From Gammaproteobacteria bacterium (GTDB lineage: Bacteria; Pseudomonadota; Gammaproteobacteria; Burkholderiales; Thiobacillaceae): a stretch of DNA of 64,000 nucleotides. Numbering within the stretch: position 1 is the first letter of the stretch; the number at the start of each line of letters is the position of its first letter. The stretch is taken from positions 124,001 to 188,000 of the forward strand of contig JAHJNN010000017.1 in assembly GCA_018820765.1 (NCBI GenBank), read 5' to 3'. Positions 9,446-17,891 of this stretch are shown piece after piece. The notes below the pieces were generated by a model, which worked only from the letters and a program-made list of their open reading frames with translations, made no database searches and was not told the DNA's origin. The translations under genes and the position numbers were made by a program.

Positions 9446-10321
9446 ATGCCCCGCAAATCCTCACGCGCACGCGCGCGCTCCCGCCGTCTCGGCATCCTCG
9501 GCCTTCTGCTTTCGGCGGCGCTCACACCTGCCGGAATCATGGTGGGAACGGTCGCCGCCGGCGCACTGGTCGGCGGCCTCGCATTCCATCTGGAACGCGC
9601 CGCGCCGTCGGTGCCGTCCACCCCCACACAGTCGCCCGCGGTGCAGACCTACGGCCCGCAACGCCTCACTATCGAGCACGACGGAAAAGAGCTGTCCCTG
9701 GTATTGAACGAAGACCGGTTTGCGGGCGACGACGGCATGGGTGCGTTTGATCCGCCCGGCCCGCTGCTCGGCGGGCCGGGCGAAAGCAGCCCGGCGCCTT
9801 ACGCAGCACCGGGCGGCATGCCGCCCCATGCGTCGCCCGGCGTGCCCACACCCGGCGGACGAAAGCCCTCGGTTGCCGGCCCCGCACCGGTTTCGCCGTT
9901 TCCCGCCGGGCCGAATGGCGAAGCGCCGGGCGTCGGGCCGTCGCATCCGGGTTCACCGCCGCCGGCCGGCACACCGCCCGGCAGTCCGTCCACCCCATCT
10001 GTCTCCGGCGGCCCTCACCCGCCCACGGGCGGCGACGATACCGACGAACCTCCCGGCGAGACGGACGACCCGACGAAGCGTGAAAAAATCCCGCCTAAAC
10101 CAACGCATGACGAGACATTGCCCGGCCCCGATGCGTTGCCCGGCCTGACGATCCTGCCACTGGCAGGCGATCCGCTCGACTCGCAGGTGCCGCCACCAGG
10201 CAAGCAACGGGCGGCGCAGCCTAACGCCGTGCCGGAGCCGTCGATGCCGGGATTGATACTACTGGGATTGGCCGCAATGGCCTGGGCCGGGCGCCGCCGG
10301 GCCCCCGTCCGGCGCGCCTAG
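9446..10321 (+). CDS. PEP-CTERM sorting-signal protein, Pro/Gly-rich
   Basis: 291 aa. Basic N-terminus followed by a hydrophobic segment (about 15-45), then a long low-complexity Pro/Gly/Asp-rich region (about 90-250) with no recognisable fold. The C-terminus is a textbook PEP-CTERM signal: [21 protein letters not shown], then an Arg-rich tail. Such proteins are processed by exosortase and exported, often with exopolysaccharide; exosortase is not in this window. The gene is convergent with lipA and both share one CTAG for their stop codons. It sits between the intact lipA and the decayed lipA fragment, which suggests arrival by recombination. Confidence 0.8.
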   Translation: MPRKSSRARARSRRLGILGLLLSAALTPAGIMVGTVAAGALVGGLAFHLERAAPSVPSTPTQSPAVQTYGPQRLTIEHDGKELSLVLNEDRFAGDDGMGAFDPPGPLLGGPGESSPAPYAAPGGMPPHASPGVPTPGGRKPSVAGPAPVSPFPAGPNGEAPGVGPSHPGSPPPAGTPPGSPSTPSVSGGPHPPTGGDDTDEPPGETDDPTKREKIPPKPTHDETLPGPDALPGLTILPLAGDPLDSQVPPPGKQRAAQPNAVPEPSMPGLILLGLAAMAWAGRRRAPVRRA

Positions 10322-11250
10322 CCGGCAACGCCCGCCGCCTGCTGGTCGGCGTGATAGCTCGATCGCACCATCGGCCCGCAGGCCGCATGCTTGAAGCCCA
10401 TCGCCAGCGCTTCCTGCTCGAACTGCGCGAAGCGCTCGGGGGTGACGAAGCGCAGCACCGGCAGGTGGTGCTGCGAGGGCTGCAGGTACTGGCCGAGCGT
10501 CAGCATGTCGACGTCGTGCGCGCGCAGGTCGCGCATCACCTCGAGAATTTCCTCGTCGGTTTCCCCCAGCCCCAGCATCAGACCGGACTTGGTCGGAATG
10601 CCGGGATGCGCCGCCTTGAAATCCTTCAGCAACTTCAGCGAATGCGCATAGTCGGCGCCGGGGCGTGCCGCTTTATATAAACGCGGCACGGTTTCGAGGT
10701 TGTGGTTCATCACGTCGGGCGGTGCAGTGCCGAGCATGTCGAGCGCCTTCTCCAGCCGGCCGCGGAAGTCCGGGGTGAGGATTTCGATGCGGGTGGCGGG
10801 CGAATTCTCGCGCACCGCCGCGATGCACTGCGCGAAATGATCCGCGCCGCCGTCGCGCAGGTCGTCGCGGTCGACGCTGGTGATCACCACGTATTTCAGC
10901 GCCATCAGCGCGATCGTCTCCGCCAGGTGGCGCGGCTCGTCCACATCGGGCGGCAGCGGCGTGCCGTGGCCGACATCGCAGAACGGGCAACGCCGCGTGC
11001 ACAGGTCGCCCAGGATCATGAACGTGGCGGTGCCGTGGCCGAAGCATTCGCCCAGGTTCGGGCACGACGCCTCCTCGCACACCGTGTGCAGCTTCGCCTC
11101 GCGCAGGATGCCTTTCAGCCGTCCGACGTTCGGCAGGCTCGGCGCTTTCGCGCGGATCCACGGCGGCAGGCGCATGCGCTCCTGCGGCACGATCTTGATC
11201 GGAATGCGCGAGGTCTTCGCGGCGCCTTTGTGCTGGAGAGGATCGGCCAT
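10318..11250 (-). CDS. lipA: Lipoyl synthase
   Basis: 310 aa radical-SAM enzyme that inserts two sulfurs into protein-bound octanoyl groups to make lipoate. Both iron-sulfur binding sets are visible: auxiliary cluster [12 protein letters not shown] (C-x4-C-x5-C) and radical-[11 protein letters not shown] (CxxxCxxC). The C-terminal RSSYHADQQ motif contains the conserved Arg-Ser-Ser. Length is normal. The upstream neighbours (Rieske protein, TrpD-like protein, lipB) are on the same strand. A short GA-rich direct-repeat tract lies just before the start. Confidence 0.97.
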   Translation of the reverse strand: MADPLQHKGAAKTSRIPIKIVPQERMRLPPWIRAKAPSLPNVGRLKGILREAKLHTVCEEASCPNLGECFGHGTATFMILGDLCTRRCPFCDVGHGTPLPPDVDEPRHLAETIALMALKYVVITSVDRDDLRDGGADHFAQCIAAVRENSPATRIEILTPDFRGRLEKALDMLGTAPPDVMNHNLETVPRLYKAARPGADYAHSLKLLKDFKAAHPGIPTKSGLMLGLGETDEEILEVMRDLRAHDVDMLTLGQYLQPSQHHLPVLRFVTPERFAQFEQEALAMGFKHAACGPMVRSSYHADQQAAGVAG

Positions 11251-11254
11251 GAGG

Positions 11255-11297
11255 GGGGTGGAGAGTCGAGAGCGGAGAGTGGAGAGTGAGAGTGGCC
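11255..11297. repeat. Short GAGAG-type tandem repeat between lipA and the Rieske gene
   Basis: The interval consists of imperfect copies of GGAGAGT/GAGAGC units, filling most of the spacer between two minus-strand genes. Simple-sequence expansion is the likely origin; no regulatory role is evident. Confidence 0.6.
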
Positions 11298-11305
11298 GGA
11301 CGGAA

Positions 11306-11614
11306 TCAGGCCTTGACCCAGACCTGGCCGGCTTCGATTTTCACCGGGTAGGTCTTGATCGGCTCGTCGGCGGGGTCGCAGGTGGGCTGGCCGGTGACGA
11401 GATCGAAGTAGCTGCCGTGCAGCGAGCACTTGATCTTGTCGCCCTTGATGCAGCCCAGATACAGCGAGTAGTCCTCGTGGCTGCACATTTCGTCGACAAC
11501 GTAGTGGGTGCCGTTGGCATTGCACAGCAACAGCCGCTTGCCGTCGACGACGACGCGCTTCATTTCGGCGGGCTTGAGTTCGTCGGCAGCGGCGATGGCA
11601 ACGAATTCGCCCAT
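11306..11614 (-). CDS. Rieske-type [2Fe-2S] ferredoxin
   Basis: 102 aa, a single Rieske domain. The sequence contains [12 protein letters not shown] and [10 protein letters not shown], giving the C-x-H ... C-x2-H ligand set, as in small soluble Rieske ferredoxins (BphF/NirD-like). Start ATG at 11614 shares one base with the stop of the TrpD-like gene (TAATG). Its place between lipA and a TrpD-like gene is conserved-looking but functionally unexplained. It could donate electrons to an oxygenase or to a radical-SAM enzyme; neither is shown. Confidence 0.88.
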   Translation of the reverse strand: MGEFVAIAAADELKPAEMKRVVVDGKRLLLCNANGTHYVVDEMCSHEDYSLYLGCIKGDKIKCSLHGSYFDLVTGQPTCDPADEPIKTYPVKIEAGQVWVKA

Positions 11615-12729
11615 TACCTGACCCTTGCCACGGCCTTGCCGGAATCCAGCACGGCACGGATCTGCGTGGCGGCGTCCGCCACGCTCGCCGCCTTGCCGAC
11701 GTGGTGCAGGATGATGGATCCCGCCAGCACCAGCGAATCGTAGGTCGCGCCGCGGTCGCCCTTCAGCGCCAGGATGCCGGCCTCGGCGGCGGCGTGCGCG
11801 GTGGCCTTGATGTCGATGGCGGCGACGATCTCGTCCTCGCCCGCTTCGGCGGCGACCGCGCCGGGCAGCGGAACCGCACGCACCGGCTGGTCGATGCCCA
11901 GTGCCACCGGGTCGACGGACGCCTCGATTTCGGCATCCTTGTCGTGGTAGTGGAAATACTTGCCGGTCTGGCGCAGCGAGGGGATCACCCCGCCCTCGAC
12001 GCCGCGCACGATGCAGGCGGTATCGAAGCCGGCTTCGCGCGCGAGGTCGGCGTACACCGGCGGATAAGGCTTGTGCACGTAGCCGGTGACGAAGTGGGTC
12101 AGTTTTTTGCCGGCGATGGGCTTGGACAGCACTTCCACCGTGGTCAGCACCTGGCGCTTGATCATCTGCGCGCGCAGCGAGATGAGGTTGTGCAGGCCGG
12201 GATTGGATTGCGCCTGGTCGATATAGGTCCAGCCGAGCGCGGGGTCGGCCAGACGCGCGGCGGCCTCGGCAGGCGACAGGTCCACCGGCACGCCGGCGGC
12301 CTCCAGCACGTGGCGCGCGGTGACGCCGTACTTGGGGCCGACCTTGTCCAGCCCGTGCGTCACCACATGCACGCCGAATTCGGCCAGCAGCGGGCCGAGG
12401 AAGGGCGCCGACGGCAGGCAGCGGTTGTAGCCGTCGTAAGGGTCGCCGATGTCGACCACTTCGTCGACCTCGGCGGTGACGCGGCGGGTGGTTTCCAGCA
12501 CCGCATCCAGCACGCCGCGGTTTTCGTCCATCGTTTCGCGCTTCATGCGCAGGGCGATGAAATAGATGCCGATCTGCACCGGATCGATCACGTTGTCGAT
12601 GATCGCCTTGGTGCCCAGATGCGCCTCGGCACGGCTGATGTTCTTGGACAGGTCAGGGCCGGTGGCAATACGCTGGATGATCGAGCGCATCAGGAGTTTG
12701 GGGTCGGTCGGCAGGGTGTCGGTGCTCAT
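11614..12729 (-). CDS. TrpD-like glycosyltransferase family 3 protein, PRPP motif altered
   Basis: 371 aa from the ATG at 12729, chosen because GGAG sits 6 nt upstream; an ATG at 12741 would lack a ribosome site. The overall fold resembles anthranilate phosphoribosyltransferase (helical N-terminus, then VVDIGDPYDGYN at about 91-102 and THGLDKVGPKYG at about 124-135). In true TrpD the first of these is the GTGGD PRPP/Mg loop and the second is KHGNRSVSSKSG. Both are replaced here, so tryptophan synthesis is unlikely. No trp genes are nearby. Coupling to a Rieske protein and to lipB/lipA suggests a different substrate. Family assignment is moderate and activity unknown. Confidence 0.65.
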   Translation of the reverse strand: MSTDTLPTDPKLLMRSIIQRIATGPDLSKNISRAEAHLGTKAIIDNVIDPVQIGIYFIALRMKRETMDENRGVLDAVLETTRRVTAEVDEVVDIGDPYDGYNRCLPSAPFLGPLLAEFGVHVVTHGLDKVGPKYGVTARHVLEAAGVPVDLSPAEAAARLADPALGWTYIDQAQSNPGLHNLISLRAQMIKRQVLTTVEVLSKPIAGKKLTHFVTGYVHKPYPPVYADLAREAGFDTACIVRGVEGGVIPSLRQTGKYFHYHDKDAEIEASVDPVALGIDQPVRAVPLPGAVAAEAGEDEIVAAIDIKATAHAAAEAGILALKGDRGATYDSLVLAGSIILHHVGKAASVADAATQIRAVLDSGKAVARVR

Positions 12730-12775
12730 AGATAACTCCATTAGAAGTTACAAGAATACTAAATTACAGGGCAAA

Positions 12776-13420
12776 TCAGTAGATCGCGTCCAGCAAGGCC
12801 TGAGCGAGCGCCTGCTCCGCCTGCAGCAGGCTCAGCGCCACGCCGAGGTCGCGGCATTGGGTGACCCGCATGCCGGCGTAGCCGCAGGGATTGATGGCGG
12901 CAAACGGCGCCAGATCCATGTCGACGTTGAAGGCCAGCCCGTGATAGGTGCAGCCGTGCTTCACGCGCAGGCCGAGCGCGGCAATCTTGGCGCCGCCGAC
13001 GTAGACGCCGGGCGCGCCGGCCAGCCGCGCAGCCGTCACCCCATGCGCGGCCAGCAGGTCGATCACCGCCTGCTCCATGCGGGTCACCAGTTCGCGGATG
13101 CCGTAGCCGCGCCGGCGCAGGTCGACCAGCACATAGGCCACCAACTGGCCCGGCCCGTGATAGGTGATCTGGCCGCCGCGGTCGATCGGCACCACGGGAA
13201 TGTCGGTGGCGGCGATCAGGTGCTCCGGCTTGCCGGCCTGCCCCTGGGTGTAGACCGGCGGGTGTTCCAGCAGCCAGATCTCGTCCGACGTGTCGGCCGT
13301 GCGCCGCGCCGTGAAGTCCTGCATCGCCCGCCAGGTCGGCTCATAATCGACCCGCCCCAAGCTGCGCACAATCGCCGCCCCCTGGCCCCTGACCCCTGAA
13401 TCCTGACCCCTGGCACTCAC
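12776..13420 (-). CDS. lipB: Octanoyl-ACP:protein octanoyltransferase
   Basis: 214 aa. Transfers octanoyl groups from acyl carrier protein to lipoyl domains before LipA acts. Visible LipB motifs: [15 protein letters not shown] (the conserved RGG-x-YHGPGQ), [13 protein letters not shown] with the catalytic Lys of the GxKIAA motif, and the conserved His-Gly-Leu-Ala segment. The annotated start is a GTG at 13420 overlapping ybeD (GTGA). The first ~15 residues derive from a GGGGTCAGG-type repeat tract, so an internal GTG just before RSLGRVDY is an alternative start. Convincing apart from the exact start. Confidence 0.95.
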   Translation of the reverse strand: MSARGQDSGVRGQGAAIVRSLGRVDYEPTWRAMQDFTARRTADTSDEIWLLEHPPVYTQGQAGKPEHLIAATDIPVVPIDRGGQITYHGPGQLVAYVLVDLRRRGYGIRELVTRMEQAVIDLLAAHGVTAARLAGAPGVYVGGAKIAALGLRVKHGCTYHGLAFNVDMDLAPFAAINPCGYAGMRVTQCRDLGVALSLLQAEQALAQALLDAIY

Positions 13421-13683
13421 AGCGCCATCTTCACCCAGGGATGCGCCGTGATCTCGCGATACAGCGCATCGAGCTGGGCTTTCGAGGTGGCACGCACCAC
13501 GCAGGTCACCGACAGATAGTTGCCGCGCTTCGACGCCCGCATCTCGACGGTTTCGGCCCTGAAATCGGGCGCGTGGCGCAGCACCAGTTCGACCATGGCC
13601 TGGGCGAAATCGTCGCGCCGCTCGCCCATGATCTTGATCGGGAAGTCGGAGGGGAATGTCAGCAGCGTCTCTTCTTCGCTCAT
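13417..13683 (-). CDS. ybeD: YbeD-family (DUF493) small protein
   Basis: 88 aa. Matches the DUF493/YbeD fold ([14 protein letters not shown] at the start, [20 protein letters not shown] at the end), an ACT-like small protein usually encoded just before lipB. Its biochemical role is not settled. Start ATG at 13683 overlaps the aminotransferase stop by 4 nt; it is followed by lipB with a GTGA overlap, so the group is translationally coupled. Confidence 0.9.
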   Translation of the reverse strand: MSEEETLLTFPSDFPIKIMGERRDDFAQAMVELVLRHAPDFRAETVEMRASKRGNYLSVTCVVRATSKAQLDALYREITAHPWVKMAL

Positions 13684-14543
13684 GCGCGCATCACCTGTTG
13701 CTTGTAGCTTTGATACAACCCGTCCATCCGCTGCGCCAGCAGCCCCGGCACGCCTGCGCCGACCGGGACGCCGTCGAGCGTCACGATGGCCATGACCTCC
13801 TTGGTGGACGAGGTCATCCACAGCTCGTCGGCGTCACGCACCTCGGCCTCGGAGATCGCCCGCACCTGATGCGGAATGCCGTGCGCCGCCGCGAGCTCCA
13901 GCACCACGTCGTAGGTGATGCCGGTGAGCATCAGGTTGGATGGCGGCGGCGCCAACAGCACGCCATTCTTCACCACGAAGATGTTGCTCGCCGCGCCTTC
14001 GGTCAGAAAGCCGTCGCGCAGCATCACGGTTTCGGCGCACTCGGCGTCGATCGCCTGCTGCCGCAGCAGGATATTGGCCAAGAGCGAGATGGCCTTGATG
14101 TTGCAGCGCAGCCAGCGATTGTCGACTGCGGTGACGGCGCAGACGCCGGCGGCTTTCTGCGCCGGAGTCGCGGTCACCAGCGGCTGCGCGAACATGAAGA
14201 CGGTCGGCGGCACGCCCTTGGGGAAGGCATGGTCGCGCGGTGGCTGTCCCTCGACAGGCGTGCCGCGCGTCACCTGGATGTAGAGCGACTGGTCGGCAAA
14301 GTCCTGCAGCGCGACCAACTGCAGGATGCGTTCGCGCCACCCCGCCAAGTCGTGCGGATTGGCCAGGCGGATGCCGTCGAGGCTGGCCTGCAGGCGACGC
14401 AGGTGTTCGTCGAGGCGGAACGGCTTTTTCGAGTAGACCGGCACCACTTCATAGACGCCGTCGCCGAAGACGAAGCCGCGGTCGAGCGCCGGGATTTTCG
14501 CCTCGGCAAGCGGCAGGAACCGGCCATTCAGGTAGGCGCTCAT
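13680..14543 (-). CDS. dat: D-amino-acid aminotransferase (class IV PLP)
   Basis: 287 aa from the ATG at 14543, which overlaps the preceding gene by 4 nt. Class IV aminotransferase features: [20 protein letters not shown] and [14 protein letters not shown] at the N-terminus, the PLP lysine in [12 protein letters not shown], and the phosphate-binding TGIT near residue 215. The [10 protein letters not shown] version favours D-amino-acid transaminase over branched-chain aminotransferase. It would supply D-Ala/D-Glu-type precursors, which fits its place beside a penicillin-binding-protein-family gene and the cell-elongation genes. Confidence 0.9.
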   Translation of the reverse strand: MSAYLNGRFLPLAEAKIPALDRGFVFGDGVYEVVPVYSKKPFRLDEHLRRLQASLDGIRLANPHDLAGWRERILQLVALQDFADQSLYIQVTRGTPVEGQPPRDHAFPKGVPPTVFMFAQPLVTATPAQKAAGVCAVTAVDNRWLRCNIKAISLLANILLRQQAIDAECAETVMLRDGFLTEGAASNIFVVKNGVLLAPPPSNLMLTGITYDVVLELAAAHGIPHQVRAISEAEVRDADELWMTSSTKEVMAIVTLDGVPVGAGVPGLLAQRMDGLYQSYKQQVMRA

Positions 14544-15655
14544 TGGCCGAAGAACAGCCGGATCGTATCCCAGCCGCGGCCGAAGACACCGGCCACGGCG
14601 ACATCGTGCAGCGCCACCAGGGGATAGTCGCCGAGCGGCTTGCTGTCCAGCGTCAGCCGCAACGTGCCCATGCGCTGTTCCCGCCGCACCGGCGCCAGCA
14701 GCGGCTGACGGGTGATGATTTCGGCCTTGACGCGGGTGGCGTCCCCCTTCGGAACCAGCAGGTGGAAATCCTGCAGGAAGCCCATGCTCACCGCCGCGCG
14801 CGCGCCGCGATACAGCTTGGCTACCTTGACCGGCTGCTGCGCGCGATAGAGCAGCACGCTGTCGAAATTCTCGAAGCCGTAGTTCAGCAGGCGCAGTGCA
14901 TCCTGGGTGCGCTGCGCTTCGGAGCGCCCGCCCAGCACTACGGCAATGCGTTGCTGCTCGCCGCGCTGCGCCGAGGCCACCATGCAGTAGCCGGCCTGGG
15001 CGGTGCGCCCGACCTTGAGTCCGTTCACCGTGCTGTCGCGCCACAGCAGGCGGTTGCCGTTGTAATACGTGGTTCCCCTGAAATCCAGCTCCTTCTGCAT
15101 GAAGAACGGTTTCCGGTCGGGAAAGTCGCGCGCCAGCGCACGCCCCAGCAGGGCAAGGTCGCGCGCGCTCGATTCATGTCCCGGCTCGGTCAGCCCGCTG
15201 GCGTTCCTGAATCGGGTTTTGCTCATGCCGAGCCGCCTGGCCTCGCGGTTCATGCGTTCGACAAACGCCGCTTCGCTGCCGTCGGTCGCTGTCACCAGCG
15301 TCAGCGTGGCGTCGCCGGCCGAATGCACCAGCATCGCCTGCAGCAGGGTGTCGACGCTGACCTCGTCGCCCGCCCTGAGAAAAATGCGCGCGCCATCGAC
15401 CTGGGTGGCCGCCACCGGCACGGTCAGCGTCTCGTCCAGACCCAGCTTGTTCTTGCGGATGTCGCCCAGCAGCACATAGCTTGTCATCAACTGCGTCAGC
15501 GAAGCCGGCGCCAGCGGCAGATCAGCCTGGTGCGAAGCCAGTTCTTGCCCGCTGGCCTGGTCGATCACCACCCAGGCACGCGCAGCGATCCCGCTGGGGG
15601 CCGCCCAGGCCGACGCGGAGACAAGCAGCGCCAACCCAAAACCAAACCATTTCAT
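14540..15655 (-). CDS. PBP5/DacC-family protein with altered catalytic motifs
   Basis: 371 aa from the ATG at 15655, preceded by AAAGGG; a TTG at 15673 is less likely. Signal peptide about 1-18. The whole length follows low-molecular-weight D-Ala-D-Ala carboxypeptidases (peptidase S11 plus the C-terminal PBP5 domain), with local matches such as NRLLW and LNYGFENFDSV. Yet the three active-site motifs differ: SxxK reads S52-L-T-Q55 (Lys to Gln), SxN reads S112-A-G114, and KTG reads K214-V-G216. I checked these codons in the DNA. Without the general-base Lys it should not hydrolyse D-Ala-D-Ala. It may bind peptidoglycan or regulate the adjacent elongation machinery (inference). Confidence 0.88.
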   Translation of the reverse strand: MKWFGFGLALLVSASAWAAPSGIAARAWVVIDQASGQELASHQADLPLAPASLTQLMTSYVLLGDIRKNKLGLDETLTVPVAATQVDGARIFLRAGDEVSVDTLLQAMLVHSAGDATLTLVTATDGSEAAFVERMNREARRLGMSKTRFRNASGLTEPGHESSARDLALLGRALARDFPDRKPFFMQKELDFRGTTYYNGNRLLWRDSTVNGLKVGRTAQAGYCMVASAQRGEQQRIAVVLGGRSEAQRTQDALRLLNYGFENFDSVLLYRAQQPVKVAKLYRGARAAVSMGFLQDFHLLVPKGDATRVKAEIITRQPLLAPVRREQRMGTLRLTLDSKPLGDYPLVALHDVAVAGVFGRGWDTIRLFFGQ

Positions 15656-15669
15656 TCGTAACCCTTTAA

Positions 15670-16500
15670 TCAATCGCGTCTGACCAGGACTGAATTCAAT
15701 TCGAGACGTTCCCGCACCCGCTCGCGATCCGCCTGTGCCGCGTCATCGCTCGGATACGGCCCGATCTGCACGCGATGCAGCGAGTCGTTGAGCACCAGGC
15801 GCGTGCGGGCAGGGTCGAACTGAAGCTCGCGCGTCAGGCGGTCGAGCAGTTTCTGCGCATTCTCGGCACTCGAAAATGCACCCAGCTGAAAATAGATTCC
15901 CTCTCCGATCGCTTCACCCTTTGCATCGTAGGCGGCGGGATCGAGGCTTTCCACGCGCACCCGGGTGCTGCCGCGTCCCAGATAGCCCAGCTTGTGCGCA
16001 GCGGTGTACGACAGGTCGATGACGCGGGACGAATGAAACGGCCCGCGGTCGTTGATGCGCACCACCACCGATTTGCCGCTGTCGAGCGCGGTGACCCGCG
16101 CGTAGCTCGGGATCGGCAGGGTGGGATGCGCTGCGGTCATGGCATACATGTCGTACAGCTCGCCCGACGCGGTCTTCTTGCCGTGAAAGCGGCGGCCGTA
16201 CCACGACGCCAGGCCTTCCTCGCTGTGGGCGCGGCGCTCCGTCTGCGGCGTGTAGGTGTTGCCGAGCACGACATAGCTGCGATTGGCGAAGCGATGCAGC
16301 GGCTCCTCGCGCGGCACGGCGTCGGGAATGGCGTCGAGGTTCGGCGGCGGATTGGCCTCGGGGCCGTCGTCGAGGTAATAGCCGCCCCCTTTTGCCGTCG
16401 CGGTGGGGGGAGAGGGTTTTGTCGGGGCGGTCGGACTGCTGCCGCAACCGGCGAGCGCCAGTCCAAGCGCGGCCGCACCCAGGATCAGGGTTGCATTCAT
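15670..16500 (-). CDS. rlpA: Septal ring lytic transglycosylase RlpA
   Basis: 276 aa lipoprotein: lipobox LAGC with Cys at about residue 19, a double-psi beta-barrel domain (GLASWYGRRFHGKKTASGE, then INDRGPFHSSRVIDLS) and a C-terminal SPOR domain (about 200-275) that binds denuded septal glycan. In Pseudomonas RlpA is a transglycosylase acting on stem-peptide-free glycan. It lies between rodA and the dacC-like gene, the common order in betaproteobacteria. Confidence 0.95.
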   Translation of the reverse strand: MNATLILGAAALGLALAGCGSSPTAPTKPSPPTATAKGGGYYLDDGPEANPPPNLDAIPDAVPREEPLHRFANRSYVVLGNTYTPQTERRAHSEEGLASWYGRRFHGKKTASGELYDMYAMTAAHPTLPIPSYARVTALDSGKSVVVRINDRGPFHSSRVIDLSYTAAHKLGYLGRGSTRVRVESLDPAAYDAKGEAIGEGIYFQLGAFSSAENAQKLLDRLTRELQFDPARTRLVLNDSLHRVQIGPYPSDDAAQADRERVRERLELNSVLVRRD

Positions 16501-16517
16501 AGGCGCATTTTAGCCTG

Positions 16518-17618
16518 TCAGGTTTTGTTGAGCTGGCGATGGCTCGCCACACTCATCAGGATGCCGATCCCCAGCAACAGCGTGATGAGCGCGGTGCCGC
16601 CATAACTCATCAGCGGCAGCGGCACGCCGACCACCGGCAGGATCCCGGACACCATGCCCATGTTGACGAACACGTAGGTGAAGAGGTTGAGGCTGAGCGT
16701 AGCCGCCATCAGCCGCCCGAACAGGGTCGGCGCGCGCGCGGCGATGACCAGACCGCGCGCGACGATGGCGAGATACAGCGCCACCAGCAGAATCGCCCCG
16801 GCATAGCCGAACTCCTCGCCGAATACGGCGAAGATGAAGTCGGTGGTCCGCTCGGGAATGAAGTCGAGCTGGGTTTGCGTGCCCTGCATCCAGCCCTTGC
16901 CGAACAGGCCGCCGGAGCCGATCGCGATGGTCGACTGGATGATGTGATAGCCGGCACCCAGCGGGTCGGACGACGGGTCGAGCAGGGTGAGCACGCGACG
17001 CTGCTGGTAGTCGTGCAGCAGGCCCCACACCACCGGCAGGCTCGCCGCGCCCAGCACGCCGCCGCCGAGGATGACCTTCCACGGCAGGCCGGCGAAAAAC
17101 AGCAGGTAGAAGCCCGACGCCCCGATCATCAGCGCGGTGCCGAGATCGGGCTGGCGCAGGATCAGCAGGAACGGCACCAGCAGCAGCGCTGCGCCCGCCA
17201 GAAACTGTTTGGCGCGCAGCAACGCTTCGTTGCGCTGGAAGTACCAGGCCAGCATCAGCGGCAGCGCGAGCTTCAGCAACTCGGACGGCTGGAATGCAAT
17301 GACGCCCAAGTTCAGCCAGCGCCGCGAGCCGTTGCGGACTTCGCCGAACAGCGCCACGCCGATCAGCAGCACCACGCCCGCCGCATACAGCGGCGGCCCC
17401 ACCTTGGACAACAGATGCGGCGGCACGTTGGCGATCACCACCATCACCCCCAGCGCCAGTCCGATGTTGATCAGGTGGCCGGTGATGCGCGCCGGGCTCT
17501 GGCCCGAGGCGCTCGCCACCGCCGCCAGGCTGATACCCAGCAGCACAAGCACGAGGAGCAGCAGAATGCCGTCCAGGTGGCTCAGCCGGCGCACGATCCA
17601 GTGGCTAGTCCGCGGCAC
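16518..17618 (-). CDS. rodA: SEDS peptidoglycan glycosyltransferase RodA
   Basis: 366 aa, about ten transmembrane segments. Polymerises lipid II during cell elongation with PBP2. SEDS features: RRWLNLG...FQPSELLKL, RQPDLGTA, the catalytic-region Asp in ERTTDFIFAVFGEE, and LPLMSYGG near the C-terminus. The start is a GTG at 17618. Its Shine-Dalgarno (GGGAG, 17627-17631, 8 nt away) lies inside the left terminal repeat of the inverted-repeat element that separates it from mrdA. Confidence 0.95.
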   Translation of the reverse strand: MPRTSHWIVRRLSHLDGILLLLVLVLLGISLAAVASASGQSPARITGHLINIGLALGVMVVIANVPPHLLSKVGPPLYAAGVVLLIGVALFGEVRNGSRRWLNLGVIAFQPSELLKLALPLMLAWYFQRNEALLRAKQFLAGAALLLVPFLLILRQPDLGTALMIGASGFYLLFFAGLPWKVILGGGVLGAASLPVVWGLLHDYQQRRVLTLLDPSSDPLGAGYHIIQSTIAIGSGGLFGKGWMQGTQTQLDFIPERTTDFIFAVFGEEFGYAGAILLVALYLAIVARGLVIAARAPTLFGRLMAATLSLNLFTYVFVNMGMVSGILPVVGVPLPLMSYGGTALITLLLGIGILMSVASHRQLNKT

Positions 17619-17622
17619 TGTG

Positions 17623-17891
17623 AGGGCTCCCTAATAAACAATCCGGGCAAGCGTTGTTGTGTATTCGGGGCGGATGCAAGGCGCGGGATGCAGCGAAGGG
17701 TTGTCCCATTCGCAAGCCTCGCGACGACGCAGACGCCCGAATACACAACAACCCTCCGGGCTGGGGCCGCTTTTGGCGCATACCGGTGTTGCAAGCCGCT
17801 TGTTGTGAATGGCACAACCGCGCGTCTTGCGCCTTGGTCTGCACCAAAATCGACTCCCATCGCTTGCCCGGATTATTCATTAGCGAGCCCT
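17623..17891. repeat. Inverted-repeat (MITE-like) element between mrdA and rodA
   Basis: The ends, 17623-17653 and 17861-17891, are 31-nt inverted repeats with about three mismatches; the common core is AATCCGGGCAAGCG. A second inverted pair lies inside (about 17656-17671 and 17735-17751), and the two halves resemble each other in inverted orientation. The left end supplies the rodA ribosome site; the right end supplies the last codons and the stop of mrdA. mrdA and rodA normally abut, so this is an insertion. No transposase or clear target duplication is present. Open frames inside it are probably not genes. Confidence 0.8.

Noticed and set aside
17582..17880. Small minus-strand ORFs inside the mrdA-rodA spacer
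   Set aside because: They run through the inverted-repeat element with no ribosome site and no recognisable domain.
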